Shown piece after piece: positions 55,580-64,000 of a stretch of 64,000 nt of DNA. Within the stretch, counting starts at the first letter, position 1; the number at the start of each line of letters is the position of its first letter. Under the pieces are notes generated by a model that was given only the letters and a program-made list of their open reading frames with translations, ran no database searches and was not told the DNA's origin. This DNA comes from Aegilops tauschii subsp. strangulata (taxonomy: Eukaryota; Streptophyta; Magnoliopsida; Poales; Poaceae): positions 47,245,290-47,309,289 of the forward strand of contig NC_053039.3 of assembly GCF_002575655.3 (NCBI RefSeq), written 5' to 3'. Made by a program: the position numbers and the translations under genes.

Positions 55580-56671
55580 ATGGCTAAGCAAGTCTATGAG
55601 TGCAATTGGGCTCCCTCTCGAGTAACCGAGGAGCAGTTAAACAACCTTGTTAAAATGGGCGCTTTAGCCAAGAAAGATGTCATCCACTGGACGGTCCCTG
55701 GCCCGGAAAATCCTCCTACACCCAAGGATGGAGAGGTAGTCGTGTTCGCTGATCATCTCGGACAAGGTTTTAGCCCTCCTGGTTCAAAAAATTTCCGGGA
55801 TGTACTGGCTAATTTTCAACTGCGCCCTCAAGACATTGGTCCTAACTCTGTAACCAACATCTGCCACTTTCAAGTCTTTTGTGAGGTTTATCTGCAAGAG
55901 GAACCTTCAGTTGAACTGTTTCGGGATTTCTTTCACTTAAACCGTCGCACAGAGTTCTCAGATGGACCCAATACGGAACTAGGCGGAATGGCGGTTCAGA
56001 AAAGGAAGGAAGTCACCTTCCCTCATCCCAAACTCCATAGTCACCCCAAAGAGTGGAACCAGACTTGGTTTTACTGCATGGATACATCTCCATCTGATGA
56101 AAATCCTTTGCCGGGTTACCGCCCTGAACGTGTTAGCAACACACACCCTTTTCCTCAGAGGTTGACAGCAAGAGAACGGGCCAACTATGCTCCCCAATTA
56201 TCAAAGCTTAGAGCCTTCATGGCGAACGGTTTGACAGGAGTTGATCTTGCTCGTTGCTGGATAAGCCGGAACATTCTGCCCTTAAGCTGGCGCCCCGGTT
56301 TGATGTGTGAATACACGGGGAGTTTGAAGGATGCTCAGCGGCACATTGACATTCAGCTTATAGACGAAGAAGTCACTGAGGCTGTAAAGAAAATATTGAA
56401 CGAACCGGAGGCCGTCTGTGCCCAAACTGGACTACTCTCCTTCTGCACCTTCAACAAACCACCAGCTGTAAGAATTATATAATCCTTTGTATCTGAATTT
56501 GCTTCTGTCCAAATATTCTCAGAAAGTGTGATTATTTTCTGACAGGGTGATGATCCGTTCTGGAACAAGAAACCATCACAAGACAAACCGGCGAAGCCGC
56601 AAGACAAACCGGTCAAGCCAGTTCGTCCAAAGACCAAAGTTGTTAAGAAACCTGCCAAAAGAAGGATGTGA
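55580..56671 (+). CDS. PF04195-type (putative gypsy type transposon) protein, C-terminus cut off by an LTR insertion
   Basis: I take the Met at 55580 (MAKQVYECNWAPSRVTEEQL) as start; the frame is open from 55526. Exon 1 is 55580-56467 and exon 2 starts at 56546 after TTCTGACAG; both borders are GT-AG and in phase. The first ~270 residues match the domain called putative gypsy type transposon (PF04195) in plants: PPTPKDGEVVVFADHLGQGF, FEV-like VYLQEEPSVELFRDFFHLNRR, and WNQTWFYCMD. The second exon is Lys/Pro-rich (KPAKPQDKPVKPVRPK). The gene is cut by the LTR that begins at 56667: the last ATG and the TGA stop use LTR bases. About 337 residues remain, and the natural protein would be longer. 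Its biochemical role is not known to me. Confidence 0.7.
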
Positions 56672-59600
56672 CGCCCCCGATTTGACCGTACACTAATCAT
56701 GCACGCAAATGTGTACGACCAAGATCAGGGACTCACGGGAAGATATCACAACACAACTCTAAAACATAAATAAGTCATACAAGCATCATAATACAAGCCA
56801 GGGGCCTCGAGGGCTCGAATACAAGTGCTCGATCACAGACGAGTCAGCGGAAGCAACGATATCTGAGTACAGACATAAGTTAAACAAGTTTGCCTTAAGA
56901 AGGCTAGCACAAACAGGGATACAGATCGAACGAGGCGCAGGCCTCCTGCCTGGGATCCTCCTAACTACTCCTGATCGTCGTCAGCGGGCTGCACGTAGTA
57001 GTAGGCACCTCCAGTGTCGTAGGTGTCGTCGTCGACGGTGGCGTCTGGCTCCTGGACTCCAACATCTGGTTGTGACAACCAGATAGAAAAGAAAAGGGGG
57101 GAAAGAGGGAAAGAAGCAACCGTGAGTACTCATCCAAAGTACTCGCAAGCAAGGAGCTACACTACATATGCATGGGTATATGTGTAAAGGGGCATATCAG
57201 TGGACTGAACTGCAGAATGCCAGAATAAAAGGGGGATAGCTAGTCCTGTCGAAGACTACGCTTCTGGTCATCTCCATCTTGCAGCAGGTAGAAGAGAGTA
57301 GATTGAAGTCCTCCAAGTAGCATCGCATAGCATAATCCTACCCGGCAATCCCCTCCTCGACGCCCTGTTAGAGAGCGACCACCGGGTTGTATCTGGCACT
57401 TGGAAGGGTGTATTTTATTCAGTATCCAGTTCTAGTTGTCATAAGGTCAAGGCACAACTCCGGGTCGTCCTTTTACCGAGGGACACGGCTATTCGAATAG
57501 ATAAACTTCCCTGCAGGGGTGCACCACATAACCCAACACGCTCGATCCCATTTGGCCGGACACACTTTTCTGGGTCATGCCCGGCCTCGTAAGATCAACA
57601 CGTCGCAGCCCCACCTAGGCTCAACAGAGAGGTCAGCACGCCGGTCTAACCCTATGCGCGCAGGGGTCTGGGCCCATCGCCCTATGCACACCTGCACGTT
57701 GCGTACGCGGCCGGAAGCAGACCTAGCCTAGTGGCGTTCCAGTCCAATCCGGCGCGCGCCACTCAGTCGCTGACGTCAAAAGAGCTTCGGCTGATACCAC
57801 GACGTCGGGATACCCATAACTACTCCCACGTAGATGGTTAGTGCGTATAGACCAAATGGCCAGACTCAGATCAAATACCAAGATCTCGTTAAGCGTGTTA
57901 AGTATCCGCGAACGCCGACCAGGGCCAGGCCCACCTCTCACCTAGGCGGTCTCAACCTGCCCTGTCGCTCCGCCACAAAGATCCACTTGCGGGTACTCCT
58001 ACGAGCCGACCCGACTTTAGTCATCACATGTGTCATGTATATAGTATATAAGTATATGCCCGTGATCACCGCCCAGGTGATCACGGCCCGATAGTATAGC
58101 ACAGCAGACGGACAAGAATGTAGGGCCACTGATGGAAATCTAGCATCCTATACTAAGCATGTAGGATTGCAGGTAAAGGTAGTAACAATAGTAGCAAGGA
58201 TAGGCTATGCATCAGAATAGGATATCGAAAAGCAGTAACATGCTACACTACTCTAATGCAAGCAGTAGAGATTAGAGTAGGCGATATCTGGTGATCAAAG
58301 GGGGGGCTTGCCTGGTTGCTCTGGCAAGTAGGAGGGGTCGTCGACTCCGTAGTCGAACTGGGCAGCAGCAGTGTCGGTCTCGTAGTCTACCGGAGAGAAG
58401 AGGGGGAAGAAACAGTAAATACAATGCAAACATAAGCATGACGATGCGTGACATGACAATGAGCGGTGCTAGGGGTGTCCTAACGCGACAGTAAGTGTTA
58501 CCGGTGAAGGGGGGGAACATCCGGGAGGTATTCCCGATGTTTCGCGTTTTCGGACAGACGGACCGGAGGGGGGAAAGTTGCTAGTTCGATAGGTTAGGGA
58601 GGTGTGGTGGACGAACGGACTGCGTATTCGGATTCGTCTCGTCGTTCTGAGCAACTTTCATATAGAAAACATTTTCATCCGAGTTACGGTTTAAAAGATA
58701 TGAATTTTCAAAGTTTATTTGAATTTCTGGAATTATTTAATTAACAGAAAAAGGGATATGACGTCAGCATGACGTAGGAGTGACGTCAGCGGTCAACAGT
58801 CCGGGTTGACTGGTCAAACTGACAAGGGGGACCCACCTGTCATAGACAGTGGGTTAACAGAGGATTAAACTAATTAGTTTTTAGTTAATTAACTACTGGG
58901 CCCACCTGTCAGTGAGAGATTATTTAAACTAATTAATTTTATTTATAAAACATTTTCTTTTTCTTTTCTTTTTTAATTATTGCGGCGGGGCCCGCATGTC
59001 AGTGACTGGGCCTGCCCAGTCAGCAGTTGACTGGGTCAACCCAGTCAACTAGGGCCCGTGGGGGCCACTGGCAGTGACCCAGGGGGTGGCCCCAGGTGTG
59101 CCACGTCGGCGGCCGGCGCCGGAGCAACGCCGGCGACCAGACGCACGGCGGCGCGGCTCGGGAGGGGTACGGGTTTCGCGTACAGGGGGTCTCCGGAGGC
59201 GTGGCTGGGCGCGTTCGACGCGGCTCGACGTCGCGCGTCCAACGGCGGTGGTCGGAGGGGCTGGAACGGCCGGAGTCGACCGCTACGAGCTCGCCGGCGG
59301 CGAGGTGCTACGGGTGCCCGACGGAAGCTACGCTAGAGCGCGCGAACGGGCAAGCGTATGGGCTGGGGGGCATCTACGTACGGCGGGGAGTGCAACGGGC
59401 TTAACCCCGTGACCAATTGGTCACCGGAGACCCGCCGGCGGCGAGCTCCGCGGCGCGGCGTTCGGGCGCGCGTGGGGGAGCAGCTACGGAGCGCGGGCGA
59501 GCTAGCGGAGAGGGGGAGGAGGTAGAGGAGCTCACAGTGGAGCCGTAGGGAGTGGCAGCGAGCTCGGGGAGGGCGCGGGGTAGCCAGAGTCGGCGACGAT

Positions 59601-60426
59601 CGACGGCGGACGTGCGGGGAAGACGAGCTCGGGGAGGTCGATGCAGTGGCGCTCGGCTCGTTCCCGATGGCGCAGTCGGCGTAGTCGACGGCGGGGAGTC
59701 GTTCGGGCACGTCGTCGGGGCGATCTGGGCACGGTGGCCGCGGGAACTACGGTGAACGGCGGCGAGCGCGCTCGGGCAGAGGGGAACGGAGGGGAGAGGG
59801 AGGGGGATCTGGCGGGGGAGAAGGCGCAGAGGCCGAGGGAGAGCGGGGGCGAGTGGGAGAGAGGCCCGAGGGAGCGGGGGGCCGCTGGCGCCCTTATCCT
59901 CTCGCGGGGTTCACCGCCGGCGAGGGGGTTCGGTGGCGACGCGCCCCGTTCCGACCCGGTCGGGGGAACAGGAAGGGGACGCGGGGGGGGGGGGGGGGGG
60001 GGAAGGTGGGCTGGGCCGGGGCGCGGCTGCGGGTGGCGGCCCAGCTTGGGCCGGGGGGGGGGGGGGTGTGGGCCGCGGTTCCAGTGGGGGGGGGGAGCGG
60101 GCCTTTTTTCCTTTGCTTTCTTTTTCTGTTTTGTTTTCTGTTTTCTCTTATTTGTTTATTTCCTTATTTGTTTTATTTCATTTAAGAGTATTTAGACATT
60201 TTATAAAAATGTGATTTCTCCACCATAATTACCAGTGTATTATTTAGAACCCACTGAACATTTTTGTTTGAATTTTTGAAAACTTTTATTTTCCACTTTT
60301 AAATTTAATTGAAGTTTGAACTAGGAGTTTGACAAGGGTGTGGTTCAAATGTGATCTAGCCCTGTTTAGCAATATGATTAGCTTAATCACAGGGGGTTAC
60401 TGTAGCATGATTCTCAGGGTGTTACA
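56667..60426 (-). repeat. 3' LTR of the minus-strand gypsy element (3760 bp)
   Basis: In element orientation it starts TGTAACACCCTGAGAATCAT at 60426 and ends GGGCGTCACA at 56667. The region 59050-60110 is extremely GC-rich with G runs of 20 (59983-60002) and 14 (60053-60066) on the + strand. Long frames there are artefacts of composition. It is likely to hold the element promoter. Confidence 0.9.
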
Positions 60427-60461
60427 AATCTCCTCCACTACAAGAAATCTCGTCCCGAGAT

Positions 60462-62786
60462 TTAGGAGGTAGAAGGAAACAGTGCGGGGTATTCTTCGCG
60501 CAGACGATCCTCTCGTTCCCAAGTGGCCTCATCTTCAGAATGGTGCGACCACTGGACTTTGAGAAACTTGATCGCCTTCTGACGTGTGCGGCGTTCAGCT
60601 TGGTCGAGAATGCGGACCGGATGCTCCTTATAGGAGAGGTCTTGCTGCAATTCGAGCACTTCGTGATCCACAGCTCGGATTGGATCCTTGAAGCAACGGC
60701 GGAGCTGTGACACATGGAACACATCGTGAACCTGAGAAAGGTTCGGCGGTAGCTCCAGTTGGTATGCCACTTTTCCACGCCTTTCGAGAATAGTGAATGG
60801 GCCAATATAGCGAGGAGCTAGTTTGCCCTTGATCCCGAAGCGGTGAGCACCCTTCATAGGTGTGACTCGAAGATAAGCCTTTTCGCCAGGTTGATAGACC
60901 ATGTCTTTATGATGACGGTCATACTGACTCTTCTGACGTGACTGAGCAGTCTTGAGATTCTCGCGAATAATGCGGACTTGTTCTTCGGCATCTTGGATAA
61001 TATCCGGTCCGATGAGTGGACGTTCCCCAGTTTCTGACCAGTTCAGGGGGGTTCGGCACTTTCGTCCATATAACACTTCGAAGGGGGCCATCTTCAGACT
61101 AGCTTGATAGCTATTATTATAAGAGAACTCAGCATACGGGAGAGATTCCTCCCATTTCTTGCCGAAGGAAATAATGCAAGCTCGAAGCATGTCTTCGAGA
61201 ACTTGATTGACGCGTTCAACTTGTCCTTCCGATTGAGGATGAAACGCAGTACTAAATGACAGATGAGTGCCCATAGCTTCTTGGAAACTTGCCCAGAATC
61301 TTGAAGTGAATAAGCTGCCACGGTCTGAACTGATAACCAATGGAATACCGTGGAGTGAAACAATCCTGGACATATAGAGCGTTGCCAACTGGCTAGCAGT
61401 GATCGTTTCTTTGATTGCCAGGAAATGTGCAACTTTGGAAAGCCAGTCAATGACGACAAGAATAGCATCATTACCTTTTTGCGATTTGGGAAATCCAGTG
61501 ACGAAGTCCATCTCAACATGGTCCCATTTCCATTCAGGAATAGAGATAGGTTGCAGAGTTCCAGCAGGCCTTTGATGTTCTGCTTTGATACGACGGCAAA
61601 CGTCACACTCAGCAACATAACGAGCAATGTCTTGCTTCATATTAGTCCACCAGAATCTCTGACGGATATCTTGATACATCTTTGTACTACCAGGATGGAT
61701 ACACAGAGGCGTATCATGAGCTTCTTTCATAACTTCCTGTGTCATATCCAGGTTTTTCTCTGCACATGGCACCACTAGGCGGCCCTTGAAGTATAGGGCG
61801 CCATCTTCAGAAATGGTGAAGAATGAGGGCTTTCCTTCTGCGAGGTAGCGCTTAATCTTGCGGGCTTCAGAGTCATACCCCTGTATTCTCTTGATGGAGT
61901 CCAGGAGATCTGGTTCGACGACCAGGGTATTGAGGGAACCCTGGGGAACAACACGGAGGTTCATCTTGCGGAACTCCTTAGGAGGGGGAGCGAGTGCACC
62001 CGGAGGAACAATATGGAGGTTCAGCTTCCTGAATTCTTCAACAAGTGAGGGCTGAACTTTATGAACCTGGAGGTGGTTGCAGTAAGACTTGCGGCTCAAG
62101 GCATCAGCCATTACATTAGCCTTGCCTGGCGTATAGGAAATACCCAAGTCAAAGTCTGCAACGAGCTCCATCCATCTCTGTTGACGGAGGTTCAGATCTG
62201 GCTGAGTAAACAGATACTTCAGACTTTGGTGGTCAGTGAAGATCTCGCAACGATTACCGAGAAGGTAATGCCGCCACTGCTTCAGCGCATGAATGACAGC
62301 AGCAAGTTCGAGGTCGTGAACTGGGTAGTTCTCTTCGTGAGGGCGCAATTGTCGAGAGGCATAAGCAATCACTCTGCGGTCTTGCATTAGGACACAGCCT
62401 AATCCTTGACGGGAAGCGTCGCAGTAGATGACAAAGTCCTTCTTAGTATCAGGTGGAGCTAGAACTGGGGCAGAAGTCAACTTGTCTTTGAGTGCTTGGA
62501 AACTTTCCTGACATTTGTCTGTCCATTGGAACTTGACACCCTTATGCAACAGGGTAGTCAGAGGCATGGCGATCTTAGAGAAGTTCTCGACAAATCGACG
62601 GCAATAGCTGGCGAGACCGAGAAAACTTCTGACTTGCTTAACGTTCTTGGGAGGAGTCCAATCAAGAATAGCCTGAACTCGCTCGGGGTTGACGGCAATA
62701 CCATCCTTAGAGATGACATGCCCAAGATAGGTTACTTCGGGTAGCCAGAATTCACATTTAGAGAACTTGGCATATAGTTGATGTTC
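60462..62786 (-). CDS. gypsy pol: end of RT, RNase H, integrase and chromodomain
   Basis: This is the part of pol after a nonsense codon. It is open from 62786 and its first Met is at 62567 (701 codons). It shows the connection and RNase H ([24 protein letters not shown]), the integrase zinc site ([29 protein letters not shown]) and the DDE core ([37 protein letters not shown]). Near the C-terminus HVSQLRRCF and [20 protein letters not shown] form a chromodomain, used by chromoviruses to choose chromatin targets. It lies in the same frame as the upstream part, so only the single stop at 62787 separates them. Confidence 0.92.
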   Translation of the reverse strand, partial: EHQLYAKFSKCEFWLPEVTYLGHVISKDGIAVNPERVQAILDWTPPKNVKQVRSFLGLASYCRRFVENFSKIAMPLTTLLHKGVKFQWTDKCQESFQALKDKLTSAPVLAPPDTKKDFVIYCDASRQGLGCVLMQDRRVIAYASRQLRPHEENYPVHDLELAAVIHALKQWRHYLLGNRCEIFTDHQSLKYLFTQPDLNLRQQRWMELVADFDLGISYTPGKANVMADALSRKSYCNHLQVHKVQPSLVEEFRKLNLHIVPPGALAPPPKEFRKMNLRVVPQGSLNTLVVEPDLLDSIKRIQGYDSEARKIKRYLAEGKPSFFTISEDGALYFKGRLVVPCAEKNLDMTQEVMKEAHDTPLCIHPGSTKMYQDIRQRFWWTNMKQDIARYVAECDVCRRIKAEHQRPAGTLQPISIPEWKWDHVEMDFVTGFPKSQKGNDAILVVIDWLSKVAHFLAIKETITASQLATLYMSRIVSLHGIPLVISSDRGSLFTSRFWASFQEAMGTHLSFSTAFHPQSEGQVERVNQVLEDMLRACIISFGKKWEESLPYAEFSYNNSYQASLKMAPFEVLYGRKCRTPLNWSETGERPLIGPDIIQDAEEQVRIIRENLKTAQSRQKSQYDRHHKDMVYQPGEKAYLRVTPMKGAHRFGIKGKLAPRYIGPFTILERRGKVAYQLELPPNLSQVHDVFHVSQLRRCFKDPIRAVDHEVLELQQDLSYKEHPVRILDQAERRTRQKAIKFLKVQWSHHSEDEATWEREDRLREEYPALFPSTS

Positions 62787-64000
62787 TCATAGCTTTTCCA
62801 GCACAAGACGAAGATGTTCAACATGTTCTTCTTCGTTCTTGGAAAATATCAGGATATCATCCAGATAAACCACGACGAACTTGTCGAGGTAATCCATGAA
62901 TATGTAGTTCATCAGACGAGAGAAGGTGGCTGGAGCATTGGTTAAACCGAAAGACATGACGGTGTACTCGTATGAACCATAGCGAGTCACGAAGGCGGTC
63001 TTTGGGATATCCTCTTCGCGAACACGGATCTGGTGGTAGCCCAACCTCAAGTCGAGCTTAGAGAACACTGACGAACCCGCCAGTTGATCATACAGATCAT
63101 TGATCCGAGGAAGAGGGTATTTATTCTGAATGGTAGCTTGGTTTATAGGACGGTAGTCTTGAACTAACCGGTTTGTCCCATCCTTCTTCTTGACAAAGAG
63201 AGAAGGTGCTCCCCAAGGAGAGCAACTTGGGCGAATGAATCCTTTGCGAAGAGACTTGTCGATTTCCTCCTTAAGCTCAAGGAGTTCATGCGGCGGCATT
63301 TTGTAGGGTCGCTTGGCTATAGGAGTGGTGCCTGGTTTCAAGTCGATGATGAATTCGACAGCTCTAGCAGGGGGAATCCCTGGAAGTTCTTCAGGGAAGA
63401 CGTCGAGGAATTCACGCACGACGGGAATATTTTCAATGCCCTCGAGTGGTGCAGCGTTCAATGCATTCAATGCATAGAGCCTTGCCTCGGCATTTTGCAC
63501 CAGATTAGCTTGGTAAGCAACTATTTCATCTGAAGGGTGTAGCAGATGGACGGTTTTAGTGGCGCAAACTATAGAAGCAGTATGCGCTTTCAACCAATCC
63601 ATACCCAAGATGAGGTCGATGTTAGACGTCTTCAGGATAATGGGAGAGGCATAGAATTCCAGCCCTTCGATTTCCACGGGGACATCGATGCCAACCAAGG
63701 AGGTTTGACACTGTCCCACGGGGGTTTTGACCAATACAGAGGTGTTCATCTCCTCGCATTTAACGTCGTGCTTGTATGCAAAATCTTCTGACATGAATGA
63801 ATGCGATGCACCTGTATCAAATAAAACGGATGCTGGTACTGAATTTACGAGGAGTGTACCCATCACAGTAGCAGGCTGGTCTTGAGCTTCGTTGAGATCA
63901 ACGTGGTTGGCATGAGCACGACCATAAGACTTAGCATTGTTGTTGCGGGGCTGATTGTTACCACGGCCAGTTGCTGGAAGGGCCAGTTGATTCTGGTTCT
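62787..64000 (-). CDS. gypsy gag end, protease and RT, ending at a premature stop, 5' partial
   Basis: The frame is open at the window edge: 64000-63867 encodes the Asn/Gln-rich end of gag, directly joined to protease ([11 protein letters not shown], active DTG). Reverse transcriptase follows: the primer-grip region [45 protein letters not shown] and the catalytic YLDDILIF. The frame ends in TGA at 62787-62789 where related proteins continue with Arg; this fits a C-to-T change at a CpG. Without that codon pol would be one frame down to 60462. Confidence 0.92.
   Translation of the reverse strand, partial: NQNQLALPATGRGNNQPRNNNAKSYGRAHANHVDLNEAQDQPATVMGTLLVNSVPASVLFDTGASHSFMSEDFAYKHDVKCEEMNTSVLVKTPVGQCQTSLVGIDVPVEIEGLEFYASPIILKTSNIDLILGMDWLKAHTASIVCATKTVHLLHPSDEIVAYQANLVQNAEARLYALNALNAAPLEGIENIPVVREFLDVFPEELPGIPPARAVEFIIDLKPGTTPIAKRPYKMPPHELLELKEEIDKSLRKGFIRPSCSPWGAPSLFVKKKDGTNRLVQDYRPINQATIQNKYPLPRINDLYDQLAGSSVFSKLDLRLGYHQIRVREEDIPKTAFVTRYGSYEYTVMSFGLTNAPATFSRLMNYIFMDYLDKFVVVYLDDILIFSKNEEEHVEHLRLVLEKL

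Larger units (their letters stand above)
56667..64000 (-). mobile_element. LTR retrotransposon, gypsy superfamily, chromodomain-bearing (Tekay/Del-like), minus strand, cut by window
   Basis: Read on the minus strand, pol runs from the window edge to 60462, followed by a polypurine-rich stretch (ggaggagatt) and the 3' LTR 60426-56667 (3760 bp). The order protease, RT, RNase H, integrase, chromodomain defines a chromovirus-type gypsy element. The long LTR fits the Tekay/Del clade; wheat Laura or barley BAGY-1 relatives are possible. The flanking bases at 56662-56666 (AAGGA) would be one target duplication. The 5' LTR and most of gag lie to the right of the window. Confidence 0.9.

Noticed and set aside
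59058..60214. Several overlapping Gly/Arg-rich frames
   Set aside because: They are by-products of extreme GC content and G runs inside the LTR of the minus-strand gypsy element.
1..64000. tRNA and rRNA genes
   Set aside because: I saw no convincing tRNA box pattern or rRNA sequence on either strand. A covariance-model search would be needed to be certain.

Overview
The window is nuclear DNA from a grass of the Triticeae type (wheat, Aegilops, barley or a relative). The basis is nested LTR retrotransposons whose sequences match families I know from wheat, a Stowaway MITE, GC-rich single-copy genes between repeats, and intron-containing genes. No family name was checked by a search. There are no prokaryotic features.

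Layout. 1-7370 is most of a copia element of the Angela/WIS/BARE1 type: end of the 5' LTR, leader, a gag-pol broken by a frameshift, and a complete 3' LTR. 7371-28000 is a small gene island with three plausible host genes, all on the + strand: an intronless class II phospholipase A1-like lipase (9399-10754), an intronless CC-NB-ARC-LRR resistance-type gene (14978-18847), and a ten-exon gene for the plastid RNA-binding protein CSP41b (25032-27643). Between them lie a decayed MuDR-type transposase end, a Stowaway MITE, GC-rich tandem repeats, AT-rich foldback-like elements and degenerate tandem repeats.

28000-45090 is the most unusual part. A multi-exon gene for a Ulp1-like (C48) cysteine-protease-type protein (+, 28999-35279) faces a FAR1/MULE-transposase-like gene (-, 44897-40789). 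Between them sits about 4.2 kb of AT-rich tandem repeat with a clear higher-order period near 990 bp, made of two long and one short monomer. Both genes carry disabling changes. I infer one large decayed Mutator-like element of the ULP1-carrying kind, but I could not find its terminal inverted repeats.

45092-64000 is nested retrotransposon DNA. A gypsy-type LTR is split by a 7.6-kb element (45606-53234, target duplication ATGAC) that holds three LTRs of two subfamilies and a tandemly duplicated primer-binding site. From about 54155 follows another element with a PF04195-type (putative gypsy type transposon) protein gene. That gene is cut at 56667 by the 3.76-kb LTR of a minus-strand, chromodomain-bearing gypsy element (Tekay/Del type), whose pol runs off the right edge.

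The three host genes have no evident functional link. The rest of the window records repeated insertion and decay of mobile DNA around them.
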